DNA of 64,000 bases, taken from contig NZ_JAAKZX010000005.1 of assembly GCF_011045025.1 (NCBI RefSeq), forward strand, positions 58,553-122,552, read 5' to 3'. Under the pieces are notes generated by a model. That model was not told where the DNA came from and made no database searches. It saw nothing but the letters and a program-made list of their open reading frames with translations. Position numbers and translations under genes: made by a program. This document shows, piece after piece, positions 33,511-41,994 of the stretch. Position 1 is the stretch's first letter. Each line of letters starts with the position of its first letter. This DNA is from Streptomyces ureilyticus. Its GTDB lineage: Bacteria; Actinomycetota; Actinomycetes; Streptomycetales; Streptomycetaceae.

Positions 33511-35301
33511 GTGACGACCACCGACCGCCGGGCAGCTGATCCCCCGCCCGCGCTCGACGAGTTGAAAGCTGGCCACGTGATCCGTGAGAACGCGCCCGCG
33601 TTTGCCGACGTGCCGCGGAAGGCGGCGGATTGCCGGCCGACCTCCTGGGAGCGGCGCCTGCGCCGCTTCGGGTACGTCGAGCGGCCGTGTACGTCCGTGC
33701 GCGACCGCCTGGGAGTGCCGTTTCCCGAGCCCGGGTCACGGCTGTGGCGCATGCTCGGTCTGTCCCCGGCAGCGGCGGGCCGGCTGGCGCGCTGGTCGGG
33801 GTGGGGCGGGCCGCTGCTGGTGGCGCTCCTTGCCGGGCTGCCGCGCTTTTGGCGTCTGGGCAGCCCGCACGACTTCGTCTTCGACGAGACCTACTACGCC
33901 AAGGACGCCTGGGCCCTGCTGCGGCTCGGCTACGAGGGCACCTGGCCGGACCGCAAGATCGCCGACCCGCAGATCCTGGCCGACCCCCAGGTGATCCCGC
34001 TCGCCGACACCGGGTCCTTCATCGCGCACCCGCCGACGGGCAAGTGGGGGATCGCCGTCGGCGAGTGGATGTTCGGCCTCAACCCGTTCGGCTGGCGCTT
34101 CATGACGGCGGTCCTGGGCACGCTGTCGGTGCTGATGCTGTGCCGGACAGGCCGCCGCCTGTTCCGGTCGACGGTGCTGGGCTGCCTGGCCGGCACGCTG
34201 ATGGCGGTAGACGGCCTGCACTACGTGATGAGCCGCACCGCCCTGCTCGACCTCGTCGTCATGTTCTTCGTCCTGGCGGCGTTCGGATGCCTGCTCATCG
34301 ACCGGGACCGGGCGCGGGCCCGGCTCGCGGCAGCCTTACCGGTGGCTGAGGACGGTCACGTACGTCCGGACCGGGACACCGGCGACCGCACCGGGACGGG
34401 AGCGCGTCCATGGCGCCTCACAGCCGGCTTCTTCCTGGGACTGGCGGCCTCCACCAAATGGAACGGCCTGTATTTCCTGGCCTTCTTCATCATCCTGACC
34501 CTGCTGTGGGACGTCGGCGCCCGCCGTATCGCAGGGGCACGCCACCCGTATCGTGCGGTGCTGCGCGAGGACCTCGGCTGGTCGGTACTGTCCCTCGTTC
34601 CGGTCGCTGTAGTGACGTATCTGACGACGTGGACCGGCTGGTTCCTGTCCGACGACGGCTACGGGCGGCACTGGGCGGACGGCCGCGGCGGCACCTGGTC
34701 ATGGATCCCGGCACCACTCCGCAGCCTGTGGCACTACGAGTACAGCGTCTACCAGTTCAACGTGGGACTGCACACTCCGCACAAGTACGAGTCAGATCCC
34801 TGGAGTTGGCTGGTCCTCGGCCGTCCCGTGCTGTTCCACTACGAGTCGCCGAAACCCGGGGAAGACGGTTGCCGCACGACGGCCGACTGCTCGCAGACGA
34901 TCCTCGCCCTGGGCACGCCGTTGCTGTGGTGGTCGGCCTGCTCCGCCCTCGTGTATCTGCTCTTCCGGTGGGCGCTGCGCCGAGACTGGCGCGCCGGTGC
35001 CGTTCTGTGTGCCGTGGGCGCGGGTTATCTTCCCTGGTTCCTGTACCAGGACCGAACGATCTTCTCCTTCTACGCCGTCGTCTTCGTGCCGTACCTGTGC
35101 CTGGCCGTGACGATGATGCTGGGGGCCCTGCTGGGGCCGCCGGGAGTAACTCACAAGCGCCGCACACAAGGTGCGGTGACCGCAGGCGCGCTTGTCCTGC
35201 TCATCGCCTGGAACTTCATCTACTTCTTCCCGATCTACACGGGCCTGACGATTCCGTATCCCAGCTGGCACACCCGAATGTGGCTCGACACCTGGATCTG
35301 A
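33511..35301 (+). CDS. Protein O-mannosyltransferase (PMT family, GT39)
   Basis: A 596-residue polytopic enzyme that moves mannose from polyprenyl-phosphate-mannose to Ser/Thr of exported proteins. The catalytic Asp-Glu pair is in the first outside loop at D125-E126 (VFDETYYAKD). HPPTGKW, GWRFMTAVLGTL, SRTALLDLVVMFF, ASTKWNGLYF and the C-terminal SFYAVVFVPYL region follow the family order. About ten hydrophobic segments are visible. The GTG at 33511 lacks a strong ribosome binding site, and translation may follow from the gene 51 bp upstream. It is probably co-transcribed with the sigma factor and repeat protein. Confidence 0.9.
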   Translation: MTTTDRRAADPPPALDELKAGHVIRENAPAFADVPRKAADCRPTSWERRLRRFGYVERPCTSVRDRLGVPFPEPGSRLWRMLGLSPAAAGRLARWSGWGGPLLVALLAGLPRFWRLGSPHDFVFDETYYAKDAWALLRLGYEGTWPDRKIADPQILADPQVIPLADTGSFIAHPPTGKWGIAVGEWMFGLNPFGWRFMTAVLGTLSVLMLCRTGRRLFRSTVLGCLAGTLMAVDGLHYVMSRTALLDLVVMFFVLAAFGCLLIDRDRARARLAAALPVAEDGHVRPDRDTGDRTGTGARPWRLTAGFFLGLAASTKWNGLYFLAFFIILTLLWDVGARRIAGARHPYRAVLREDLGWSVLSLVPVAVVTYLTTWTGWFLSDDGYGRHWADGRGGTWSWIPAPLRSLWHYEYSVYQFNVGLHTPHKYESDPWSWLVLGRPVLFHYESPKPGEDGCRTTADCSQTILALGTPLLWWSACSALVYLLFRWALRRDWRAGAVLCAVGAGYLPWFLYQDRTIFSFYAVVFVPYLCLAVTMMLGALLGPPGVTHKRRTQGAVTAGALVLLIAWNFIYFFPIYTGLTIPYPSWHTRMWLDTWI

Positions 35302-35422
35302 ACTCCGTCCTCACGTTCTCCCACCGGTGTCGCACCGTGGCTCACCCGGAACGTACGACAGGCCCGCGGCCGCGCCTCGCCGGATCGAAGCCGCCTTGAG
35401 TTCCTCGGGCCTGCTGCGAAGC

Positions 35423-35705
35423 TCAGGCGTTTCGGCCTTCGGCAGGACTGTTGCCCTCCCGTTCGCCCGGAGGGGCGGGCGGCGGGGCCGTGGTTCCTCG
35501 TGGGATCAGGTGTGTGGGCAGGACGATGTGCCGGCTGAGGTCCGCGTCGGAGTCGTTGATGAGTTCCAGGGCCAGTTCAGCGGCGATACGGCCCATGTCG
35601 GAGGGGGACTGGGCCACGGTGGACAGGTCGAGCCACTCGGCCATCAGTTGGTCGTCGAAGCCGAGGACGGAGATCCGTTCGGGCACCTCGATCTGGACGG
35701 TGCGC
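35423..35705 (-). pseudogene. 3' fragment of a LacI-family regulator gene
   Basis: About 94 codons encode the C-terminal end of a LacI effector domain: VPERISVLGFDDQLMAEWLDLS, then MGRIAAELALELI and LPTHLIPRGTT. The DNA-binding domain and most of the ligand domain are missing. Homology stops at about 35705, where an unrelated fragment on the other strand begins, so a rearrangement removed the 5' part. Confidence 0.75.
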
Positions 35706-35709
35706 AGGC

Positions 35710-36041
35710 TCAGGAACCACGACGGCCGACCCCTCGCCAGCACCCCGATCACCGCCCTCACCCTGTCCGTCCAGCCACCGACCCTCGCACCGCCCCGGAC
35801 ACGAGCACCAGGGAAACAGGACCGCTGGACACAGGTCTCGCAGATCATGGCCGCCGCCGCCCACCGCACCTGGCAGGCCAAGGAGATCGCTCACGCACTC
35901 GGCATCACCGGCCGGAAACCCTTCAACAGCCTGAACACACAACTCGGTTACTGGACCCGCGCCGGCCGCTTGACCCGCACCGCCCCCAGCACCTACAAGA
36001 TCACCCTCCCGGAGGCCTTGACGGCAACCTCAAGCCCCTAA
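35710..36041 (+). pseudogene. 3' fragment encoding a winged-helix C-terminal domain
   Basis: An open frame without a plausible start reads TRAPGKQDRWTQVSQIMAAAAHRTWQ, AKEIAHALGITGRKPFN and LGYWTRAGRLTRTAPSTYKI before its stop. This is a small winged-helix domain like those at the C-termini of many uncharacterised Streptomyces proteins. The 5' part is missing at the junction with the lacI fragment. An ATG at 35847 could give a 64-residue peptide, but I take this as debris. Confidence 0.5.
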
Positions 36042-36066
36042 CTTCGAGGCATTGGACGATCGTCTG

Positions 36067-36480
36067 TCACCGCTGGACTTCGCAGTTCACCGGGACGAGC
36101 AGGGCCCGCAGCAGCGTGGTGGCGTGATGGGCGTTCATGCGGACCTTGGTCAGGATGCGCCAGGTCTTCAGGTTCGCGAAGCCGTGCTCGACGGCGGCGC
36201 GTTCGCGGCTGACCAGCCAGTTCGCCTCCTTCTCGGCGTCGGTGAGGCGGTGGGAGCGGGTCGCCTTGCGGCCGGTGATGATGACCGGAGTATCGTCGGG
36301 GTCGTCGTCGAGGCCGACGAAGCCAAGGTCGGCCAGGGAGCCGAGGCCGGCCTCGCGCAGATGCCCGGTGATGTGGTCGTGGCGGGCGGCGGTGACCTCG
36401 CCGGCCCGGCCAGGACGGGCGGAGGAGATCCAGACAAGGGGATTGTCCCTACTGGCCAGGTTCGTCGTCATGCAGTTCAT
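36067..36480 (-). pseudogene. C-terminal fragment of an IS5-type DDE transposase
   Basis: About 137 codons encode the end of a DDE transposase: VWISSARPGRAGEVTAARHD, LADLGFVGLDD, EKEANWLVSRERAAVEHGFANLKTWRIL and NAHHATTLLRALL. The catalytic Glu is within the VEHGFANLK segment. The N-terminal helix-turn-helix and first catalytic Asp are absent. A matching N-terminal fragment lies at 38558-38818 in the opposite orientation. Confidence 0.8.
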
Positions 36481-36606
36481 GACCGAATGTGCCCGTATTT
36501 CGGAGTGCGGAGCTCCTGGATGATGCGGTGGACGGTTCCGCGGGGCGGGAGGCTGTAGCCCGCTCGACGACGGGTGTGTGCCCGTTTACTCATGAATGGA
36601 CAGGGC

Positions 36607-36641
36607 CCCGCCTCCGTGCCGGTCGCCGGCACGGAGGCGGG
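36607..36641 (-). terminator. Strong terminator of the membrane-protein gene
   Basis: A perfect 16-bp stem (36607-36622 with 36626-36641, arm CCCGCCTCCGTGCCGG) with a 3-nt loop begins 22 bp past the stop of the leftward membrane-protein gene. Confidence 0.75.
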
Positions 36642-36663
36642 ACTCCAGTGGTCCGCGGGCCTG

Positions 36664-37602
36664 TCAGACCTGGTCGAGGATCATGTCCATCTGGTCGATG
36701 AACGCCTGGTCGGGTTCGGGCTGGGGGTCACCGCCGTTCTGGCGGGCAAACGCAGACCTCGCGGTGCGCTCTGCCTGGACGTTGACTCGGTTGCGGTCGC
36801 CGCCGGCCTGCTCGACGGCCTGCTCCACGGCGGTCCGGCCGAGGGTCATCATCTGGACCAGGGCGTGGTTGGCCTGCTGTCGCACCGCGGCCTGCTGGGC
36901 GGCATCGGCGTTGGCCCGCTGGCGGTCGAAGAGCTCCGTGGCCAGGATCATCAGGTTGACGCCCATAACGATGCCCACCATGATCCCGGCGGCGGGGAGT
37001 CCGACGACGCCGGTAGCCGACAGGGTGAGGGCGCCGATTGTCGCGACGCCGCCCAGGAACACGGTTCGGGCCACCACGGTGCCGATCGGGGAGGCAAGGC
37101 AGCGGTCGCGGCACTCCGCCCCGAGGTTGCTCTTGCTGTTCTCGAACAGCGCGACGGTCATGTCCTTGAGCCTGTTTTCTTCGGGAACGTTCCCGAAGTC
37201 CGCGCCGGCGATCTCGTCGCGGAACCGCTTGGCCTCCGTCTTCATCTTCGGGATGTCCTTCTCCAGGTTCCAGCCGGTGACCTCCTGGGACACCTTGTTG
37301 GCTTCGGCGAACGCCGCTTCGACGTCGGCCCTTTCCGCTGTGCCGGTCTCCTGCTTGAGGGCGGTGAGGTCCATCTGGACCTCGAAGTCGTTGAGTTGGT
37401 CGAAGAAGGCGACGCTCGTGCCGTCTGCGTTCACGACGTACTCCAGGTCCTCTCCGGCGGCCTTCGCGGAGTCGGGCCTGATCAGCACGTAAGCGAGGAC
37501 CGCCAACGCGGTGATGCCGATGGTGACCAGCAGGAGGGTTCGGTTGCGTCGTCGGCGGTGCGATGGGACCGGCTGGGCAGGGGAGGCTGCAAGTGTGCTC
37601 AT
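36664..37602 (-). CDS. Unidentified membrane protein with extracytoplasmic helical domain
   Basis: A 312-residue protein I cannot assign. A basic N-terminus (residues 1-22) is followed by one helix (about 23-43, LLLVTIGITALAVLAYVL). A charged, probably helical stretch of about 125 residues follows. Two adjacent hydrophobic segments (about 178-222, ARTVFLGGVATIGALTLSATG and VGLPAAGIMVGIVMGVNLMIL) lead into a Gln/Ala-rich tail likely to form a coiled coil. AAGGAAG lies 4 nt before the ATG. The gene has its own strong terminator and looks intact amid decayed neighbours, so it may be a cargo gene of a lost element. Confidence 0.65.
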   Translation of the reverse strand: MSTLAASPAQPVPSHRRRRNRTLLLVTIGITALAVLAYVLIRPDSAKAAGEDLEYVVNADGTSVAFFDQLNDFEVQMDLTALKQETGTAERADVEAAFAEANKVSQEVTGWNLEKDIPKMKTEAKRFRDEIAGADFGNVPEENRLKDMTVALFENSKSNLGAECRDRCLASPIGTVVARTVFLGGVATIGALTLSATGVVGLPAAGIMVGIVMGVNLMILATELFDRQRANADAAQQAAVRQQANHALVQMMTLGRTAVEQAVEQAGGDRNRVNVQAERTARSAFARQNGGDPQPEPDQAFIDQMDMILDQV

Positions 37603-37978
37603 TCGGCTTCCTTACGGGGCACCGTGTGGTGCCGTGGAGTTTGGGGGGGAAGGACGTTGATGGCTCGTATATGTCTGGCCGGGGCGGAATGTGACGATGA
37701 GGGTGCGGCTGCCCCAGGCATGAGGGGAGCGGACGGATCCGGCTCCCGGCTCCGGCTCCGCGATGCGGACAGCCGCGTTGACTCGTGTCACCTGGAGAGG
37801 TCCTTGGCATTCAGGGGCGGGATCTGGCTGTGGCCATCCGAAATGCCCCCTCGTATGGGGCCGTTGGACCCGAGGTGTGCTTTCTGGGAGCAGTCTCATG
37901 AACTGGGAGCGCCGCCAACAGAGTCAAATATCCCGGGTTCGGTCGCCCTTTCGGAGCCTTGCCGGAGGAGCTCTGTCC
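37603..37978. other. Spacer upstream of the membrane-protein gene
   Basis: No gene is supported in these 376 bp. A small hairpin (GGCACC-N4-GGTGCC, 37618-37633) lies in the leader just before the leftward start at 37602. The promoter of that gene must be in this stretch, but I see no convincing hexamers. Confidence 0.35.
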
Positions 37979-38395
37979 TCAGGGAGCGGTGAGGACGGGC
38001 GCGTAATCGTGGAAGCCGCGCCCCGACTTACGGCCCAGCAGCCCGGCTTCCACCATGCGCAGTAGCAGGGGCGGCGCGGCGTGCAGCGGATCCTTGAACT
38101 CGGCGTACATCGCTTCGGCGATCGCTGTGAGCGTGTCGAGGCCGATCAGGTCGGCCAGGCTCAAGGGACCCATGGGGTGGCGCAGCCGAGGACCATGCCG
38201 GTGAGGATGTCCTCCGCGGAGGCGAAGCCGGACTCCAGCATCCTGACAGCGGAGAGCAGGTAGGGCACCAGCAGGGCGTTCACCACGAAGCCGGCCCGGT
38301 CCTGCGAGTGGATCACCTGCTTGCCCAGGACCTGAGTGACGAAGTCCTCGGCTCCGGACCGAGTTTGAGGGTCCGTCAGGAGAGACGGCACGATC
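37979..38395 (-). pseudogene. Frameshifted 3' remnant of a 3-hydroxybutyryl-CoA dehydrogenase gene
   Basis: Two frames together encode the C-terminal half of a 3-hydroxyacyl-CoA dehydrogenase. The first reads AEDFVTQVLGKQVIHSQDRA, GFVVNALLVPYLLSAVRMLE and DILTGMVLGC. The second continues MGPLSLADLIGLDTLTAIAE and ends LLRMVEAGLLGRKSGRGFHDY. The join lies at about 38170-38180, where one base appears lost before the Met-Gly-Pro codons. The NAD-binding half is absent and homology ends near 38395. Confidence 0.82.
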
Positions 38396-38401
38396 CCGGC
38401 A

Positions 38402-38491
38402 AAGGTCGAGCCGGTCCATGGCCAGTTGCGCAAGCTGTCCGACCGGGGCCAGCTGGCCCGGACGGGCTCGGGACGGTACCTGCCGCGTTGA
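38402..38491 (+). pseudogene. Short winged-helix C-terminal fragment
   Basis: The frame reads KVEPVHGQLRKLSDRGQLAR then TGSGRYLPR and stops at 38489-38491. It resembles the wing end of the same kind of small domain seen at 35710-36041 (LxRTxxxxY pattern). It abuts the truncated dehydrogenase and lies 67 bp before the transposase fragment. Confidence 0.4.
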
Positions 38492-38505
38492 TCGCCAATT
38501 GGGCA
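38487..38505 (+). repeat. 19-bp dispersed repeat, copy 1
   Basis: GTTGATCGCCAATTGGGCA here and GTTGATCGACAATTGGGCA at 40515-40533 differ at one base. Copy 1 lies 53 bp upstream of the transposase fragment start, so it may be part of the terminal or leader sequence of that insertion element. Confidence 0.55.
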
Positions 38506-38557
38506 GAGCGGCCGGTTTCGGCCGTAACACGGGGTCCCAGCGGGAGTTGGCGTTCGT

Positions 38558-38818
38558 GTGAAGAAACAGCCGCCCGCCGAAGGCTCTCCCGGTGTTGTCT
38601 ACCAGGTCCGGCTTCCTGTGTCGAAGCGGACCATCGATCTCGTCGGCGGACTGATACGCCGGCGCGGCAAGCAGCTGGGCACGCGCTGGCGCAAGGCCGC
38701 TCCGGGCACGCAGGCGATCGTCGTGCTGGCCGTCCTGCGCCACGACCAGCGTCTGGCCGACATCGGCGGCGCGCATCACGGGCTCACACCAGTACCGCGA
38801 CCTGCGAGTTCAAGATGA
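38558..38818 (+). pseudogene. N-terminal fragment of an IS5-type transposase
   Basis: A GTG start with GGGAG about 9 nt upstream opens 86 codons: VYQVRLPVSKRTIDLVGGLI, RRRGKQLGTRWRKAAPGTQ and AIVVLAVLRHDQRLADIGGAH. This is the helix-turn-helix N-terminus of Streptomyces DDE_4-type transposases. The reading then departs from the family and ends. The C-terminal part is not downstream, but a C-terminal fragment of similar type lies on the other strand at 36067-36480. Confidence 0.72.
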
Positions 38819-39055
38819 AACGATCTCAATGGGAACGCGGGACCTGCTGGGGATCTTGGGCGCTCCCGCGAGACGGGACAGCACGCTAATAGGGCAACTC
38901 GTAAGGCAAGTTGTAGAGCAAGCTGGCGGGCCCGCAACATCTGACTGAGCGCTACACCTGGCGCGACGTGCCAACTGAACGCTCATCTCGATTGAGCCGC
39001 GATCAGGACACGGCCGTTACCGGCCCGTAAGTCGCGCCGTGCAGGCTTTTACCGC

Positions 39056-40471
39056 ATGTATCCACCTCCCCACCGTCCTGCCACCATCCCGGCCATTCTC
39101 GGCGTGGCCGCCCTGCTACTCACGGGCTGTTCGGGCGGCAACGACACGTCCGCGCCACCGTCCCCGTCCCCCGTCGAACGGGACGGTGACCGGGCCCAGC
39201 GGGACGACTTCAACGGCGACGGGTACGCCGACTTGGCCGTCAACAACTGGGACATGGAGCCGAAGGCCGGGGGCGGGTGGCATAACAACCGATTTGTTGT
39301 CTTCGCTGCACCCGGCGGTACGAAGCCGGGCTCGGCCGCCCGCCTCACGGGCCGCTACGTCAAGCCCGATCCCGCGCTCACCCCATTTCCGTTCGCCGAC
39401 GACCAATCGACGCAGTTCACCGGGGACTTGGACGACGACGGCCACGCCGATGTCGTTGTGCACAATGCGGTGTTGCGCGGCGAGAAGATGACGTCCGAGC
39501 AGCACGTCATCTGGGGCGGCCCCGACGGCCCCGCGGGCGCCACCAAGCTGCCCGCCAACGTCCTGCCGGCCACTGCCGCAGGGGACTTCGACGGCGACGG
39601 CGCCCTCGACCTGCTGACCCTCGCCGAGCCGGGCGACGGGTACGACATGAAGCCGCAGCACGCCACCGTCCTGCACGGCCCGCTGAACCGCGACGGCGGC
39701 GCGCCCCGCACCACCTCGACCCTCGACGTGGGCCACGGTGGCTGGGCGTCCATAGCCGACACCGTCGTCGGTGACTTCGACGGCGACGGCCAGGACGATC
39801 TGGTGACCAAGGCCGAGTACGACGAGGAGGACGTGCGCTTCGAGGAGGACATGCCGGACGACGTCCTCGACGCCGCGTTCTACCGGGGTACGGCCAAGGG
39901 GCTGAAGCCCGCCGGAGACGTACCCGGCATCACCGGCGGCGCCACCCCTGTCGCCGCCGGGGACTTCGACGGCGACGGCCGCGACGACATCCTCGCCCGG
40001 CACGACGACGATGAGCCCGTCGCCGTCTACGGCAGCGACAAGGGACCGGGCCAGGGCAGGCCCGGCTCCGGCGGGCTCGGGCTGCGGATGGGGGTCGCCG
40101 TCGCAGTCGGCGACAGCAACGGCGACGGTCGCGACGACATCGCGGCCTATTCCCTGGGCAAGGCCTCCGGGGTGGCGGTGCTGCTCGGTGGCAAGAACGG
40201 CCTCAGCGCATCCCGTACATCCCGCGACATCACGATCGACCGATCCGCGATCGGCCTCGACCGCCTCCCAGGGGGGTACGACGACCACTTTGGCTGGGAC
40301 CTGCACATCGCCGACCTCGACACCGACGGGCGCGATGAGCTGCTGATCGGGACGGTCGGCGTCTCCAAGCCGCTCAGGGACGGCGGTTATTGGATTCTGC
40401 GCGGAACGCAGGACGGCCCATCGACGACGGACCGCCGCTTCATCAAGATCAAGGACCTCGGCCGGGGCTGA
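39056..40471 (+). CDS. FG-GAP/VCBS-repeat lipoprotein
   Basis: A 471-residue exported protein. The signal peptide ends at the lipobox LLLTGC near residue 24, followed by a Ser/Pro linker. Seven calcium-binding FG-GAP loops follow in order: DFNGDGYADL, DLDDDGHADV, DFDGDGALDL, DFDGDGQDDL, DFDGDGRDDI, DSNGDGRDDI and DLDTDGRDEL. Together they should form a seven-bladed integrin-like beta-propeller tethered to the outer membrane face. The role is unknown, with binding to cell-surface material the usual suggestion. Confidence 0.88.
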   Translation: MYPPPHRPATIPAILGVAALLLTGCSGGNDTSAPPSPSPVERDGDRAQRDDFNGDGYADLAVNNWDMEPKAGGGWHNNRFVVFAAPGGTKPGSAARLTGRYVKPDPALTPFPFADDQSTQFTGDLDDDGHADVVVHNAVLRGEKMTSEQHVIWGGPDGPAGATKLPANVLPATAAGDFDGDGALDLLTLAEPGDGYDMKPQHATVLHGPLNRDGGAPRTTSTLDVGHGGWASIADTVVGDFDGDGQDDLVTKAEYDEEDVRFEEDMPDDVLDAAFYRGTAKGLKPAGDVPGITGGATPVAAGDFDGDGRDDILARHDDDEPVAVYGSDKGPGQGRPGSGGLGLRMGVAVAVGDSNGDGRDDIAAYSLGKASGVAVLLGGKNGLSASRTSRDITIDRSAIGLDRLPGGYDDHFGWDLHIADLDTDGRDELLIGTVGVSKPLRDGGYWILRGTQDGPSTTDRRFIKIKDLGRG

Positions 40472-40514
40472 CGGGCAACTGCTCGCGCCCGGTCGGCCGG
40501 GCTCGCCGCGTTCC

Positions 40515-40533
40515 GTTGATCGACAATTGGGCA
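40515..40533 (+). repeat. 19-bp dispersed repeat, copy 2
   Basis: This copy differs from 38487-38505 at one base. Here it follows the FG-GAP gene and is not followed by a transposase gene. The next 60 bp keep a loose likeness (CCCGCTGGAGTCGG against CCCAGCGGGAGTTGG), so it may be a relic end of the same element. Confidence 0.5.
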
Positions 40534-40686
40534 ACGGTCGTTCCGTCCCGCTGGAGTCGGAATGGCGCGGGGTGTGAGGGTGAAGCGCATGGAGTTTCCT
40601 ACTGCCGTGCCGGCCTGCGCCGTCTGCGCCGTCTGCGTTGGGCTCGCTCCGCGGGCCTCGTACGGTCCTGCGAGCGGTTCAAGCTG

Positions 40687-41994
40687 ATGCCGATGCGGAG
40701 GGCACGTGGGGGTATGCGTGTGGGCACACGTTTACGGGGCCTGAGGATCGGCCTGCGTTTCAAGATCGGGATGACGATCGCCGCGACGGCCGCGGTGTCG
40801 GCAACGCTGACCGGCACGTTCGTTCCCGGGATCGTCCAGGGCGACCGCCGTGACAGCGTCCTCGCCGAGTACCAGGAGGCCGCACGGCACTACCGGGTCT
40901 CCGAGGGCCGGGTCACGGCCGGTCTCGAAGTCGACCCGGTGAAGGTGCCGGAGGACCTTCGGCGCGCCGTTGGACCCGGAGGAGCCAGGTCGGTCACCTA
41001 TCTGGAAGCGGACGCGTCGGGAACCACCGTCTGGGCCGCGGGCCCCGGTGAAGACGGCCAACTGCTGGCCTTCCGCCGCCATTTTCCCCAGACCCTTTTC
41101 GAGGACCTGGAACACGCCACCCGGAGCGCTGCCGTCGTCGGCGCGCTCGGCGCGAGCATCGTGGGCTTGGGACTCGCGGCCTCGATGGCCCGCCGGCTCC
41201 GGCGGTCCACCCGCCAGGCCGACCGGATCAAGGACGGGGAGCTGGACGCCCGACTGCCCCAGCGCGGGCGGGACGAGATCGCCCAGCTCTCCGCAGCCGT
41301 CAATGCGATGGCGCAGGCCCTCGCCGCCCGGATCGAGACCGAACGCGCCGTGACGGCGAACATCGCGCACGAGCTGCGCACCCCGATCGCAGGACTGCTG
41401 ACCGCGTCGAGTCTGCTCCCGGGGGACGACCGGCCGACCGAGATGGTCCGCGAACGCGCCGTACGGCTGCGGGATCTGATGGAGGACGTCCTGGAGGTGG
41501 CCCGTATCGACAACGGGGGCGAGCGTGCCGAGCCGCGGGAGGTCGAACTCGCCGCGCTCGCCCGGCGCGTGGTCGCGGGCGTGCAGGCCGACCGGCCGCA
41601 GGCGGCGGTGGCAGTGGAGGTCATCCACGACACCGTGCGGGAGACCGACCCGCGTCGCCTCGATCGTGTCCTCACCAACCTGGTCACCAACGCGCTGCGG
41701 CACGGCGCGGAGCCGGTGGTGGTGGAGGTCGACGGCCCCGAACTACGGGTCCGCGACCACGGCCCCGGCTTCCCGCCCGAACTGATCGCCCACGGCCCTC
41801 AGCGGTTCCGCACCGGCGGCAACGGCGGCCTCGGCCTGGGCCTGGCCATCGCCACCGGACAGGCCGGAGTGATCGGGGCCCGCCTGAGCTGGCACAACCC
41901 GCCCAAGGGCGGCGCCGTCGTCACCATCACTCTCCCGCGGACCCCCGCGGACGAGGCGATCCAGACGGTCAGGGGCGACGCCCCTCTTCAATGA
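40687..41994 (+). CDS. Sensor histidine kinase without adjacent response regulator
   Basis: A 435-residue membrane kinase. TM1 (about 26-46, IGMTIAATAAVSATLTG) and TM2 (about 145-167, SAAVVGALGASIVGLGLAA) enclose an outside sensor region. A HAMP domain follows, then an H-box with phospho-acceptor His (AHELRTPIAGLL), an N-box (NLVTNALRHG), G1 (DHGPGFPPE) and G2 (GLGLGLAIA). The start is uncertain: an ATG at 40687 or at 40714. No response-regulator gene flanks it. The DNA just upstream looks like insertion-element debris, so the partner gene may have been lost. Confidence 0.85.
   Translation: MPMRRARGGMRVGTRLRGLRIGLRFKIGMTIAATAAVSATLTGTFVPGIVQGDRRDSVLAEYQEAARHYRVSEGRVTAGLEVDPVKVPEDLRRAVGPGGARSVTYLEADASGTTVWAAGPGEDGQLLAFRRHFPQTLFEDLEHATRSAAVVGALGASIVGLGLAASMARRLRRSTRQADRIKDGELDARLPQRGRDEIAQLSAAVNAMAQALAARIETERAVTANIAHELRTPIAGLLTASSLLPGDDRPTEMVRERAVRLRDLMEDVLEVARIDNGGERAEPREVELAALARRVVAGVQADRPQAAVAVEVIHDTVRETDPRRLDRVLTNLVTNALRHGAEPVVVEVDGPELRVRDHGPGFPPELIAHGPQRFRTGGNGGLGLGLAIATGQAGVIGARLSWHNPPKGGAVVTITLPRTPADEAIQTVRGDAPLQ

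Noticed and set aside
36481..36594. Small minus-strand frame upstream of the transposase fragment (MSKRAHTRRRAGYSL...)
   Set aside because: At 38 codons, with no ribosome binding site and lying in rearranged DNA, it is more likely chance.
40390..40686. In-frame extension of the histidine kinase by about 100 codons
   Set aside because: It overlaps the end of the FG-GAP gene and the repeat at 40515 and lacks any conserved feature. Kinase homology starts after 40687.
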